A stretch of DNA of 64,000 nucleotides from Palleniella muris (lineage in GTDB: Bacteria > Bacteroidota > Bacteroidia > Bacteroidales > Bacteroidaceae): positions 1 through 64,000 of the forward strand of contig NZ_SRZC01000010.1 of NCBI RefSeq assembly GCF_004792655.1. The letters run 5' to 3'. A program made the position numbers and the translations under genes. Numbering within the stretch: position 1 is the stretch's first letter; every line of letters starts with the position of its first letter. Below are positions 1 through 8,184 of the stretch, one piece after another. Below the pieces are notes generated by a model, which worked only from the letters and a program-made list of their open reading frames with translations, had not been told where the DNA came from and did not search any database.

Positions 1-1258
1 TATTATGGGCGGTGCATCCGCCTCCACACAACAAAGCGCACTTGCAGGTGCTGCATGCCTGATGTTTGGAAATGTTGTCCTCATGCCAGTAGTTTAGACG
101 CTGCTCATCCCATACAGGCACTCTGCCGGAATAGTCGCCGATGCAATAGTCGCGCTCACCTATAACCTCCCAGCAAGGATAAATCTTGAAAAACGGGTCG
201 AACACATAGCCGCCTATTTGGGAAGAACAGAATGTCGACCTGTATGGCAACGGAGTCTGTTTGTATATGGAGCGGTAGATTTTGCCATAAGTGGCATAGT
301 CATGGCATCCATATTCAAAATCAAGGCTTTCGTGTTTCTTTATGAATTCTTTTTGCGAAAGGAATGCCTGTTTGTCCTTATTGTCAAGCGACTCGTCAAA
401 GTTCTCAAGACGTGCGGAATCTATGGCAAACTTCTTATGCTTGGTGTACCCAAGCGCATCGAAACAATCTTTCAGCTCCTTCAGTTGTGGGAAATTGTTC
501 CTGTCGGTGTTGAAGCGTATTGTGATGGCAATATCCTTGTCAATGGCCATGCCGATATTGTCAACAATCTTCTTGAATGTCGGAACACCATCCTTATGCA
601 GCCGTTTTTGGTTGTGCATGTCCTCTGTGCCGTCTATTGTTATCTGCAAGGACCTTATCTTGTCCGGTGCCAACAGGTGGACAAATGCGTCAAGGTCATA
701 GCCGTTGGTTATGGCACTGAACGTGAAGCCGGCTTCCGCGCCCTTCGCCACTATGTATTCCACCAGCTCCGAATTTTCCTTCAGCAGCGGCTCGCCGCCA
801 AACAGCACTATATGCTTGCTTTCGCGCTGCTTGCTTTTCTGTATCTCCCTGATTGCCAAGAACGCTTTGTCCACCATCTCCATGGTCATGGCATGTCTTT
901 TATGCGTTCCTTTCACAAGTTCGCGCTCAAAACAATAAGGACATCTGAAATTGCAGTCGTAGGTGACTACAAAAGTGTAGGAGGCGTAAAGCAGCATATC
1001 CTTCTTGTGCAAGGCAACAGCCATACGGCGGAAATAGTCGTTCTCCTCCTCTTGTGACAGTCGGGTAAGGTATCGCCTGTTTGCAAGCCCTTCAAAAAGC
1101 TCGGAACCGAAATCGGAACAAGAAACAGACTCCCTGCTTCTCAACATATCGGCAACGGAACGAGGTACAATGTCTATGGAGCCGGCATATCCATGCAGCA
1201 GCATAACGCTGTCATCGTCCAAATCTACAAATATGATGTATGAGGAAACTCGCAGCAT
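1..1258 (-). CDS. Radical SAM/SPASM maturase, C-terminus cut by window edge
   Basis: I translated this gene from the minus strand; it stays open for 419 codons and leaves the window. It begins MLRVSSYIIFVDLDDD. A CNFRCPYC motif near residue 110 is the CxxxCxxC site for the radical-SAM 4Fe-4S cluster. It is followed by LFGGEPLL, the SAM-binding GGEP region, and an ITIDGTEDMHN strand. Near the edge, FCSSQIGGYVFDP, YPCWE and CSTCKCALLCGGGC form the Cys-rich SPASM domain that binds auxiliary clusters. The family modifies peptides or sulfatases. The 80-residue N-terminal region could be a substrate-recognition domain, which favours a peptide substrate (inference). The ATG at 1258 is the first start after an upstream TGA (1284-1286). 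A short coding-like frame precedes it. A -7 element lies at 1405-1412. Confidence 0.85.
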   Translation of the reverse strand, partial: MLRVSSYIIFVDLDDDSVMLLHGYAGSIDIVPRSVADMLRSRESVSCSDFGSELFEGLANRRYLTRLSQEEENDYFRRMAVALHKKDMLLYASYTFVVTYDCNFRCPYCFERELVKGTHKRHAMTMEMVDKAFLAIREIQKSKQRESKHIVLFGGEPLLKENSELVEYIVAKGAEAGFTFSAITNGYDLDAFVHLLAPDKIRSLQITIDGTEDMHNQKRLHKDGVPTFKKIVDNIGMAIDKDIAITIRFNTDRNNFPQLKELKDCFDALGYTKHKKFAIDSARLENFDESLDNKDKQAFLSQKEFIKKHESLDFEYGCHDYATYGKIYRSIYKQTPLPYRSTFCSSQIGGYVFDPFFKIYPCWEVIGERDYCIGDYSGRVPVWDEQRLNYWHEDNISKHQACSTCKCALLCGGGCTAHN

Positions 1259-1283
1259 AGTAATAGTTAAGGTTTTAATTTGT

Positions 1284-1385
1284 TCATTTCACAGACTCTT
1301 CGATATAGATGTCACCCGAAGCAGGTGTTACACTTATAACACAATCACCCGAGGGTAGTGTTTCAAAAAAGTGGGTCTGGACTTG
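1284..1385 (-). other. Short coding-like frame upstream of the radical SAM gene, no start codon
   Basis: Between the -7 element at 1405-1412 and the radical SAM start, the minus strand has an open stretch of 33 sense codons ending in TGA at 1284. It is preceded in frame by TAG and contains no ATG. Its translation has two related segments, LPSGDCVISV and PASGDIYIEE, both encoding SGD from TCGGGTGA. Such a peptide next to a SPASM maturase could be a remnant of a precursor peptide, or it could be translated from a non-standard start. Chance is also possible for so short a frame. Confidence 0.25.
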
Positions 1386-1404
1386 CTATTTTGAGGTAAC
1401 GCTG

Positions 1405-1412
1405 CAAAGGTA
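1405..1412 (-). promoter_or_regulatory. -7 element (TACCTTTG) for the radical SAM gene
   Basis: On the minus strand this reads TACCTTTG, an exact match to the Bacteroidetes TAnnTTTG element. No clear TTTG box lies 19-21 bp further upstream. Transcription would begin near 1398, about 140 bases before the ATG. Confidence 0.45.
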
Positions 1413-1892
1413 GTGATTATTTTGAAGATTGATACTATATTGCTGGCTTTTTTTTTGTGATTTTACGCAAATTCGGGACAAAAACACCCCTAAAAAGTTG
1501 CAGCTTTCTTGATTTTTCCAAATGCACAGCCTTCGGTTTTGCGTGCAAAGAACTCTGCCTTTGCATGGTCATCATGATTCAAATGCATCCCGCTTATATT
1601 GGATGATACAGTGGCATACGATATTGGTATATTGCATGTTTAGCAATTCAGGCATTTCAAGAATGTGTTTCAAATAAAGCTCAGAGCTGTCCCGTTGGTG
1701 CAAAGTTTGCTTGTCCGTCTTGGAAGTTGGATTCACTATGTCCTTCGTTGTCATCGCTGCGCTTGCGCTCTATCACAGGCACTTGCGATTCTCATAACGG
1801 AATCGTATGAATTATGTAGATAGACATGAGCGTGACGAAATTATAATAATATGTGGAGCTGTAACTATTCTGCGGACTTAACCATATCATCT

Positions 1893-1911
1893 AAAGCACC
1901 GTGAAACGGTG
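1893..1911. repeat. Palindromic word caccgtgaaacggtg, copy 1
   Basis: aaag followed by the perfect palindrome caccgt-gaa-acggtg. The same 19-base word recurs at 2479-2497, and its reverse complement is at 2398-2416. Confidence 0.8.
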
Positions 1912-2077
1912 ATTCACACACACAGTTGAGGTGTGCTTTGCTTCCATGAGGCACACATCAGCTATGGGTGGGGCTGTGTCAAAATGCAAATTCCAAGAAT
2001 TTCAACTTTCATGATGTAAGTACATCTCTGTAAGATAGAAAACAACAATTAGCAGAACAACAATTTTCTATAAGCCT

Positions 2078-2277
2078 ACCGCGTAGCGGTTGAAGATAGT
2101 AGCCGTGGGTCGCAACCCACGGGAGATAGATGCAAGTGGTTAATCGCGACCGATTTATCGGTCGAATAAAGGGAAACGTGCTCACTATTCGACCGATAAA
2201 TCGGTCGGTTGTAGATATTTTGATTACAATCCGTGGGTTGCGACCCACGGCTACTGTATCGTCACCGCTGACGCGGT
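2078..2277. repeat. 200-bp nested palindrome built of smaller palindromes
   Basis: Three pairs of palindromic words are arranged symmetrically about position 2177: accgc/gcggt at 2078-2090 and 2264-2277; ccgtgggt/acccacgg at 2103-2122 and 2231-2250; cgaccgat/atcggtcg at 2147-2164 and 2190-2207. The right-hand copy of the last two words is the exact reverse complement of the left-hand one. The spacer between outer and middle words is also related in inverted order. The whole unit can fold as one long hairpin or as several short ones. I see no coding potential and no transposase. Confidence 0.8.
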
Positions 2278-2392
2278 TCTCCTGCACAGGGCCTGCTAAT
2301 CGAATGCAAAGGTAAAGCTACAATCTTCAGCCGCTGATGCGGTTTCCCCCTACAAATTGTCTGCTAACTGAATGCAAAGGTAAAGTTAATGA
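2265..2392. repeat. Degenerate tandem duplication, about 66-68 bp unit
   Basis: Two successive units each begin with a cgctga(c/t)gcggtt stem and end with aatgcaaaggtaaag (2303-2317 and 2371-2385). Between these anchors the units resemble each other weakly (ctgctaa is shared). Each unit carries a minus-strand TACCTTTG word at 2307-2314 and 2375-2382. Confidence 0.6.
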
Positions 2393-2397
2393 AGAGT

Positions 2398-2497
2398 CAC
2401 CGTTTCACGGTGCTTTTTATGGCATTTTTGGGTTTTATATGATAGCGCAAATTCGGCAGAACAACGAAAAACGCTGCCAAAGCACCGTGAAACGGTG
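2398..2497. repeat. 100-bp inverted repeat with 19-bp perfect arms
   Basis: caccgtttcacggtgcttt (2398-2416) is the exact reverse complement of 2479-2497. Each arm contains its own caccgt/acggtg palindrome. This is the same palindrome-of-palindromes design as the neighbouring 2078-2277 unit. Confidence 0.8.
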
Positions 2498-2600
2498 TTG
2501 TGGTTGGGATATATTTGTCCGCTGAATACAGGCTTCATGAGGATAATCTGCATTAATCTTCAGAATCCGCATGAGGACATGCTCTGATACATTATTGTTG

Positions 2601-2623
2601 GTACGAAAATGCATATTTCGTAC
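2601..2623. promoter_or_regulatory. Palindrome gtacgaaa-N7-tttcgtac upstream of GH31
   Basis: A perfect 8-bp inverted repeat with a 7-base spacer lies 107 bases before the -7 element of the glycosidase operon. Its symmetry and place suit a dimeric regulator's operator. A transcript hairpin is an alternative. Confidence 0.3.
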
Positions 2624-2729
2624 TGTGAAAAAACAAATAGCCCCCTTTATGATAACATTTTTATAATGCGTGGTAACATATTGTATCTTATTGAAAACAA
2701 TATTTTTATGTTATATGAAGAATTTTGCC

Positions 2730-2737
2730 TAATTTTG
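2730..2737 (+). promoter_or_regulatory. -7 element (TAATTTTG) for the glycosidase operon
   Basis: TAATTTTG matches TAnnTTTG and lies 33 bases before the GH31 ATG. No TTTG lies at the usual distance upstream, which would fit an activator-dependent promoter (inference). Confidence 0.5.
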
Positions 2738-2769
2738 CAACGGAAATCAAAACCTAACGAATTATTCTT

Positions 2770-5637
2770 ATGCATCTATTCAGAAATGCTATTTTGTTTT
2801 CAGCATTGGCAGCGGTGTTGCCGATGCAGGCAAGCGATAAGTATGAGCAGGTACAGAACGGTATCGTGCTGCATACGCAGGCAGGGCAGAATGTCCGCGT
2901 CGAGCTTCTCGGTGACAAGCTGGCGAGAGTGTCGGCAGTGCCGGAGGGTGGAAGATTCACAGGCGGCAAGAGCCTTGTGGTTCTTCCCCAAGGCAAGTAT
3001 TCTGCCTTCTCCACAAAGGACGAGGGCAACCGTGTGGTGCTGAAAACCCCTGCAATGAATGTGGCGGTGAACTACTCCGACGGTCAGGTGAGCTTCTACG
3101 ACAGCAAGGGAAGGCTGCTGCTTGCGGAGAACAACGGAGGAAGGAGCTTCAAGCCGATAACGGTGGAAGGCACAAAAGCCTACACCGTCACCCAGACATG
3201 GGCGTCGCCTGACGACCAAGAGGGACTTTACGGACTCGGACAGCATCAGGCTAACGAATGGAACTACAAGGGAAAGAACGAGGAACTCTTCCAGTATAAC
3301 ACAAAGGTCTCTGTGCCTTTCGTCGTTTCCACAGGAGGCTATGGCGTGCTGTGGGACAGCTATTCATTGTGCCGTTTCGGCAATCCTGACGACTATCTGC
3401 AGCTTGGCGAAGCCTTCACATTATATGATAAGGAGGGAAAGAAGGGCAATCTCACCGGAACATACACAGCCAAGGACGGCACAACCCTTGTAAAACAGGA
3501 GCCGAACATATACTTTGAGCACTTGAAACGCGGTGACCTTGCACACGTGGTGAATCTCCCTGAGGATTTCCAATTCAATGGTTCAAAGGTTGTCTATGAG
3601 GGAGAAATCGAGGCGGATGCCACAGGAACGTTTGACTTTATCCTCTATTACTCAGGTTATCAGAAGGTCTACATCGACAACAAACTGCTTGTCCCCGAAC
3701 GCTGGCGCACGGCATGGAATCCAAACAGCTATAAGTTCTCCGCCAAACTTGTGAAGGGCAAGCGCACTCCGGTACGCATAGAATGGACTCCTAACGGCGG
3801 AGTGGCTTACTGCGGACTGCGTGTCTACAAGCCTGTCACTGACGATGTGAAGAACCAGATGCGCTGGTGGGGCGAGATGCAGGACATGATAGACTACTAT
3901 TTCATTGCCGGCGACAATATGGATGACGTAATCCACGGCTACCGCACGCTGACGGGCAAGGCTCAGGTCATGCCGCGCTGGGCTATGGGCTACTGGCAGA
4001 GCCGTGAGAAATACAACACTCAGGAGGAGGTGCTCTCCACGCTGAAGGAGTACCGCAAGCGTCAGATTCCTATCGACAACATTGTCATCGACTGGCTTCA
4101 TTGGAAGGAAAATTCATGGGGAAGCCATGAGTTTGACCGCAAACGCTTCCCGAATCCGAAGCAGATGGTGGACGACATACACAACATGGGTGGACGAGTG
4201 ATGATTTCCGTATGGCCGAAATTCTATGCCACCACGGAGCATTACAAGGAGTTTGACCGCAAAGGCTGGATGTACAAGCTGGCTGTCAAGGACTCCATAC
4301 GTGACTGGGTGGGACCGGGCTACCTGGGTTCTTTCTATGATGCTTACAGTGCCGGAGCGCGCAAACTGTTCTGGTCACAGATGAAAGACCATTATTATCC
4401 TCTCGGAATAGATGCTTGGTGGATGGACGCTTCCGAACCGAACATACGCGACTGTGTGGACATACAGTATCGCAAAGACCTTTGCACGCCTACCGCTCTC
4501 GGGCCTTCGGCAAAATATTTCAATGCTTATGCACTGATGAATGCTGAGGCTATCTACGACGGACAGCGCACAACGACAGCCGACGACAAGCGCGTCTTCC
4601 TCCTCACACGTTCGGGATTTGCAGGTCAGCAGCGTTATTCCACCGCCACATGGAGCGGTGACATTGCCACCCGTTGGGAGGATATGCGTGCCCAACTGAC
4701 GGCAGGACTGAACTTTGCCGTCAGCGGTATTCCGTTCTGGACAATGGACATCGGCGGCTTCTGTGTCGAAGACCGTTATGTTGCAGCACAGAAGGAGTTC
4801 TACACCACAGGCACTGAGAACGCCGACCTGAAGGAGTGGCGTGAGCTTAACACACGCTGGTTCCAGTTTGGTGCGTTCTGTCCGCTCTACCGTGCCCACG
4901 GACAGTGGCCTTTCCGTGAGATTTTCAACATCGCGCCGGAGACACATCCTGCTTACGAGTCAATGACTTACTACACAAAACTGCGTTACAGTCTGATGCC
5001 GTACATCTATTCCCTGAACGGCATGGTGCATTTCAACGACTACACAATGATGCGTCCGCTGGTGATGGACTTCACGGCTGATGTGCGCACCCGTGATGTT
5101 TGGGATCAGTTCATGTTCGGTCCTGCGCTTATGGCAGCCCCTGTCACGGAGTACAACGCTCGCAAGCGTGATGTCTGTTTCCCACAAGGCGAGGTGTGGT
5201 ACGACTTCTATACCGGCAAGAGCATCACAGGTGGCGACATGAAAACCGTTGATGCGCCGTATTCACGCATGCCGTTGTATGTGCGCGGCGGTTCGATTGT
5301 ACCTTTCGGTCCTGACATTCAGTGGAGTGACCAGAAGCCTGCCGAGGAGATTAAGCTGTACGTTTATGCAGGCAAGGACGGCAAGTTCACGCTTTACGAG
5401 GACGAGAACAACAATTACAATTACGAGAAAGGCGCATATGCGACAATAGATTTCCTGTGGAATGATGCCGCTTCCACGCTCACCATAGGTGCACGCAAAG
5501 GAAAGTTCCCGGGAATGCTTGCCAAGCGGACATTCACCATTGTGAAGGTTGACCGCAACAATCCTGCCTCTTTCGACACAATGCCGGAAGGAAAGAAAAT
5601 AGAATATGGCGGCAAGAAAGTCTCTGTGAAACTGTAA
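2770..5637 (+). CDS. GH31 glycosidase with PA14 insert, probable alpha-xylosidase
   Basis: Secreted 955-residue GH31 enzyme that probably removes alpha-xylose from the non-reducing end of xyloglucan-type oligosaccharides. A signal peptide (MHLFRNAILFSALAAVLP) is followed by the N-terminal beta-sandwich. A PA14-like insert spans about residues 228-356. The catalytic barrel holds the nucleophile D553 in WWMDASEP and the acid/base D631 in TWSGDIATRW. C-terminal beta domains follow. A PA14 insert at this place is known from bacterial xyloglucan alpha-xylosidases such as the Bacteroides ovatus enzyme; the substrate is inferred from that and from the neighbouring GH2 and GH3. It is the first gene of the operon, 26 bases before GH2. 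An alpha-glucosidase is the main alternative. Confidence 0.85.
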   Translation: MHLFRNAILFSALAAVLPMQASDKYEQVQNGIVLHTQAGQNVRVELLGDKLARVSAVPEGGRFTGGKSLVVLPQGKYSAFSTKDEGNRVVLKTPAMNVAVNYSDGQVSFYDSKGRLLLAENNGGRSFKPITVEGTKAYTVTQTWASPDDQEGLYGLGQHQANEWNYKGKNEELFQYNTKVSVPFVVSTGGYGVLWDSYSLCRFGNPDDYLQLGEAFTLYDKEGKKGNLTGTYTAKDGTTLVKQEPNIYFEHLKRGDLAHVVNLPEDFQFNGSKVVYEGEIEADATGTFDFILYYSGYQKVYIDNKLLVPERWRTAWNPNSYKFSAKLVKGKRTPVRIEWTPNGGVAYCGLRVYKPVTDDVKNQMRWWGEMQDMIDYYFIAGDNMDDVIHGYRTLTGKAQVMPRWAMGYWQSREKYNTQEEVLSTLKEYRKRQIPIDNIVIDWLHWKENSWGSHEFDRKRFPNPKQMVDDIHNMGGRVMISVWPKFYATTEHYKEFDRKGWMYKLAVKDSIRDWVGPGYLGSFYDAYSAGARKLFWSQMKDHYYPLGIDAWWMDASEPNIRDCVDIQYRKDLCTPTALGPSAKYFNAYALMNAEAIYDGQRTTTADDKRVFLLTRSGFAGQQRYSTATWSGDIATRWEDMRAQLTAGLNFAVSGIPFWTMDIGGFCVEDRYVAAQKEFYTTGTENADLKEWRELNTRWFQFGAFCPLYRAHGQWPFREIFNIAPETHPAYESMTYYTKLRYSLMPYIYSLNGMVHFNDYTMMRPLVMDFTADVRTRDVWDQFMFGPALMAAPVTEYNARKRDVCFPQGEVWYDFYTGKSITGGDMKTVDAPYSRMPLYVRGGSIVPFGPDIQWSDQKPAEEIKLYVYAGKDGKFTLYEDENNNYNYEKGAYATIDFLWNDAASTLTIGARKGKFPGMLAKRTFTIVKVDRNNPASFDTMPEGKKIEYGGKKVSVKL

Positions 5638-5663
5638 ATGGTTACTTATCTTTTTATAATACT

Positions 5664-8177
5664 ATGAATATAAGTAAGGTTTGGTTAGTTCTGATAGTTT
5701 CGCTCTGTACCCTGGTTGCTCAGGGTGCAGAGCCTTCTTGTCCCATGGACTTGCGTGTACGGAACTTTAACAGTGGCTGGAAATTCTGTCTTGGTGATTC
5801 GCCTGAGGCAAAGGAAACCACATACGATGACAGCGGATGGCGTGCACTCTCGCTGCCACATGACTGGGCGATAGAGGGCAGTTTTTCACTCGATAACCCT
5901 TCGGGAACGGGTGGCGGTGCATTGCCGGGTGGCATAGGGTGGTACAGAAAGACATTCCGCCTGCCGGAAAACATTGCCGGCAAGCGTGTGTTTGTTGACT
6001 TTGATGGCGCATACATGAATGCTTCCGTCTTTGTGAACGGCACTTTTCTCGGCACTCGCCCTTACGGCTACGCATCGTTCAGCTATGACATGACCGGTTG
6101 CTTGTCCGCCGGCGGCAGTGAGAGTGTCATTGCCGTGCGCATTGACAATGCCGAGCAGCCCAACTCACGGTGGTACTCCGGCTGCGGAATCTATAGGAAT
6201 GTGTGGCTGCGGATTGTGGATGAGGTGCATATTCCTAAAGACGGGACATTTGTAATGTCCGAGGGCAGCATGCTGAACGTAGAGACCAACATCGAAAACC
6301 TTTCACAAAAGAACCGGAAAGTGCGCCTTGTGACAACCGTCATCGATGCCGGCGGCAAGGAAGTTGCGAGCGTTTCCTCTGGCAAAAAACTGCCGAAGGG
6401 CAAGTGTACCGTGGCAAAACAGTCGGTGAATGTCCGCAATCCGAAACTGTGGGATGTGGATTCTCCTAACCTTTACACTGTCGTTTCTTCCGTGATTGAC
6501 AGCAAGACGGGCAAGACTCTTGACACTTACACGACCACAACAGGCTTCCGCACGTTCCGTTTCGATGCCGTGAAAGGCTTCTCGCTTAACGGCAAGGCAA
6601 TGAAAATCAACGGTGTGTGCATGCATCATGATGCCGGTGCGCTTGGTGCTGTTGTCAATACGGCAGCCATAACACGCCAACTGAGAATGCTTAAAGACAT
6701 GGGCTGCAATGCCATACGCTGCACCCATAACCCTCCTGCGCCGGAGTTGCTTGACCTTTGCGACAGAATGGGTTTCCTCGTCATGGACGAAAGTTTCGAC
6801 ATGTGGCGCAAACGCAAGAGCGCGCACGACTATTCCAGATATTTCGACGAATGGCATGAGCGCGACCTTGACGACCTTGTGCGCCGTGACCGCAATCATC
6901 CTTCTGTGATAATGTGGAGCATCGGCAATGAGGTTCTTGAGCAATGGAGTGACGCAAAGGCAGACACTCTGAGCCTTGCCGAGGCGAATCTGATACTGAA
7001 TTTCGGGCATTCAAAAGACCAACTGGCAGGGGAAGGCGAGGAAATGTCCGTCAATTCCCTCATTACGGCAAAACTCGCCAACCGTGTGCGCGCACTTGAC
7101 ACGACACGCCCCATTACCGCAGGATGCAACGAGCCTAATCCGGGAAACCACCTTTTCCGCTCAAACGCCCTTGACATAATAGGGTTCAACTACCACGACG
7201 ATTGGTTCAAGGATGTGCCGAAGAACTTTCCGGGAAAGCCTTTCAACATCACCGAGAGTGTCTCCGCCCTCATGACGCGCGGCTATTACCGTATGCCGGC
7301 AGACACGATGTTCGTATGGCCGGAGCGTTGGGACAAGCCTTTCTTCGACTCTTCATTGTCCTGCTCTTCGTATGACAACTGCCATGTGCCGTGGGGAAAC
7401 ACCCATGAGGGCACGATGAAGCATGTGCGTGACAATGAGTTTATTACGGGGCAGTTCGTGTGGACGGGCTTTGACTACCTCGGTGAGCCTACTCCGTACG
7501 GCTGGCCCGCACGAAGCAGCTATTTCGGCATTATCGACCTCGCCGGTTTCCCTAAGGATGTCTACTATCTTTACCAAAGCGAATGGCAGAGGGAGAAGAC
7601 TGTCCTGCACCTTTTCCCACACTGGAATTGGGAGGAAGGCAGGGAGGTGGACGTCTGGGCGTACTACAACAATGCCGACGAAGTGGAGCTTTTCCTCAAT
7701 GGAGCATCACAAGGAATTTCCCGAAAGACAGACGACCGTCTGCACGCTGCGTGGAAAGTGAGGTTCGAGCCGGGCACACTGACGGCTGTAAGCAGGAAGG
7801 ATGGTGTGGAGATTGCACGCAAAGAGGTGCGCACGGCAGGGCTTCCTCACCATCTGCGCCTTACGCCTGACAGGGCGGAGATTGCCGCTGACGGCACAGA
7901 CCTCTGCTACATCACTGCGGAAGTGGTGGACAAGGACGGTATGGTTTGTCCTTGGGCGACGGACAAAATAACATTCTCCGTCGAAGGGACAGCCTTCAAT
8001 GCCGGTGTGGACAACGGCAGCCCTATATCCCATGAGCCTTTCAAGGCAGACTCGCGCAAGGCTTTCTACGGCAAAGCCCTGCTTATCGTCCAAAGCAATG
8101 GCAGCGAAGGCGTTTGCAAAATAAAGGCTTCTGCGCCCGGACTTGAATCGGTTGGAATAAACATCAAAACAAAATAA
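5664..8177 (+). CDS. GH2 glycosidase, probable beta-galactosidase
   Basis: Exported 837-residue GH2 enzyme with signal peptide MNISKVWLVLIVSLCTLVAQG. The order is jelly-roll sugar-binding domain (FNSGWKFCLGD to about residue 190), Ig-like domain, TIM barrel, then C-terminal DUF4982-like and Ig-like domains. The acid/base is E423 in WSIGNEV and the nucleophile is E531 in NITESVS. This two-Ig-tail architecture is common in Bacteroidales beta-galactosidases. In an operon with GH31 and GH3 it would remove the galactose that caps xylosyl branches, exposing them to the alpha-xylosidase. The start is 26 bases after the GH31 stop; the GH3 start follows 7 bases after this gene's stop, so the three are co-transcribed. 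Beta-glucuronidase or another GH2 specificity cannot be excluded from motifs. Confidence 0.85.
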   Translation: MNISKVWLVLIVSLCTLVAQGAEPSCPMDLRVRNFNSGWKFCLGDSPEAKETTYDDSGWRALSLPHDWAIEGSFSLDNPSGTGGGALPGGIGWYRKTFRLPENIAGKRVFVDFDGAYMNASVFVNGTFLGTRPYGYASFSYDMTGCLSAGGSESVIAVRIDNAEQPNSRWYSGCGIYRNVWLRIVDEVHIPKDGTFVMSEGSMLNVETNIENLSQKNRKVRLVTTVIDAGGKEVASVSSGKKLPKGKCTVAKQSVNVRNPKLWDVDSPNLYTVVSSVIDSKTGKTLDTYTTTTGFRTFRFDAVKGFSLNGKAMKINGVCMHHDAGALGAVVNTAAITRQLRMLKDMGCNAIRCTHNPPAPELLDLCDRMGFLVMDESFDMWRKRKSAHDYSRYFDEWHERDLDDLVRRDRNHPSVIMWSIGNEVLEQWSDAKADTLSLAEANLILNFGHSKDQLAGEGEEMSVNSLITAKLANRVRALDTTRPITAGCNEPNPGNHLFRSNALDIIGFNYHDDWFKDVPKNFPGKPFNITESVSALMTRGYYRMPADTMFVWPERWDKPFFDSSLSCSSYDNCHVPWGNTHEGTMKHVRDNEFITGQFVWTGFDYLGEPTPYGWPARSSYFGIIDLAGFPKDVYYLYQSEWQREKTVLHLFPHWNWEEGREVDVWAYYNNADEVELFLNGASQGISRKTDDRLHAAWKVRFEPGTLTAVSRKDGVEIARKEVRTAGLPHHLRLTPDRAEIAADGTDLCYITAEVVDKDGMVCPWATDKITFSVEGTAFNAGVDNGSPISHEPFKADSRKAFYGKALLIVQSNGSEGVCKIKASAPGLESVGINIKTK

Positions 8178-8184
8178 CTGAGAT

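Noticed and set aside
218..1057. 279-codon plus-strand ORF
   Set aside because: It is antisense to the radical SAM gene, whose minus-strand frame carries all the family motifs. The plus-strand translation has none.
1572..1754. 60-codon minus-strand ORF as radical SAM precursor peptide
   Set aside because: It is 300 bases upstream, has no promoter I can see, no repeated or leader-like features, and lies before the -7 element of the maturase.
2009..2315. Two overlapping short ORFs in the palindrome cluster
   Set aside because: Both are translations of the palindromic words (e.g. PWVATHG, RGLRPTA) and have no start context or conservation signal.
6303..7010. 235-codon minus-strand ORF
   Set aside because: Antisense of the GH2 gene; His/Ala/Val-rich translation typical of shadow frames.
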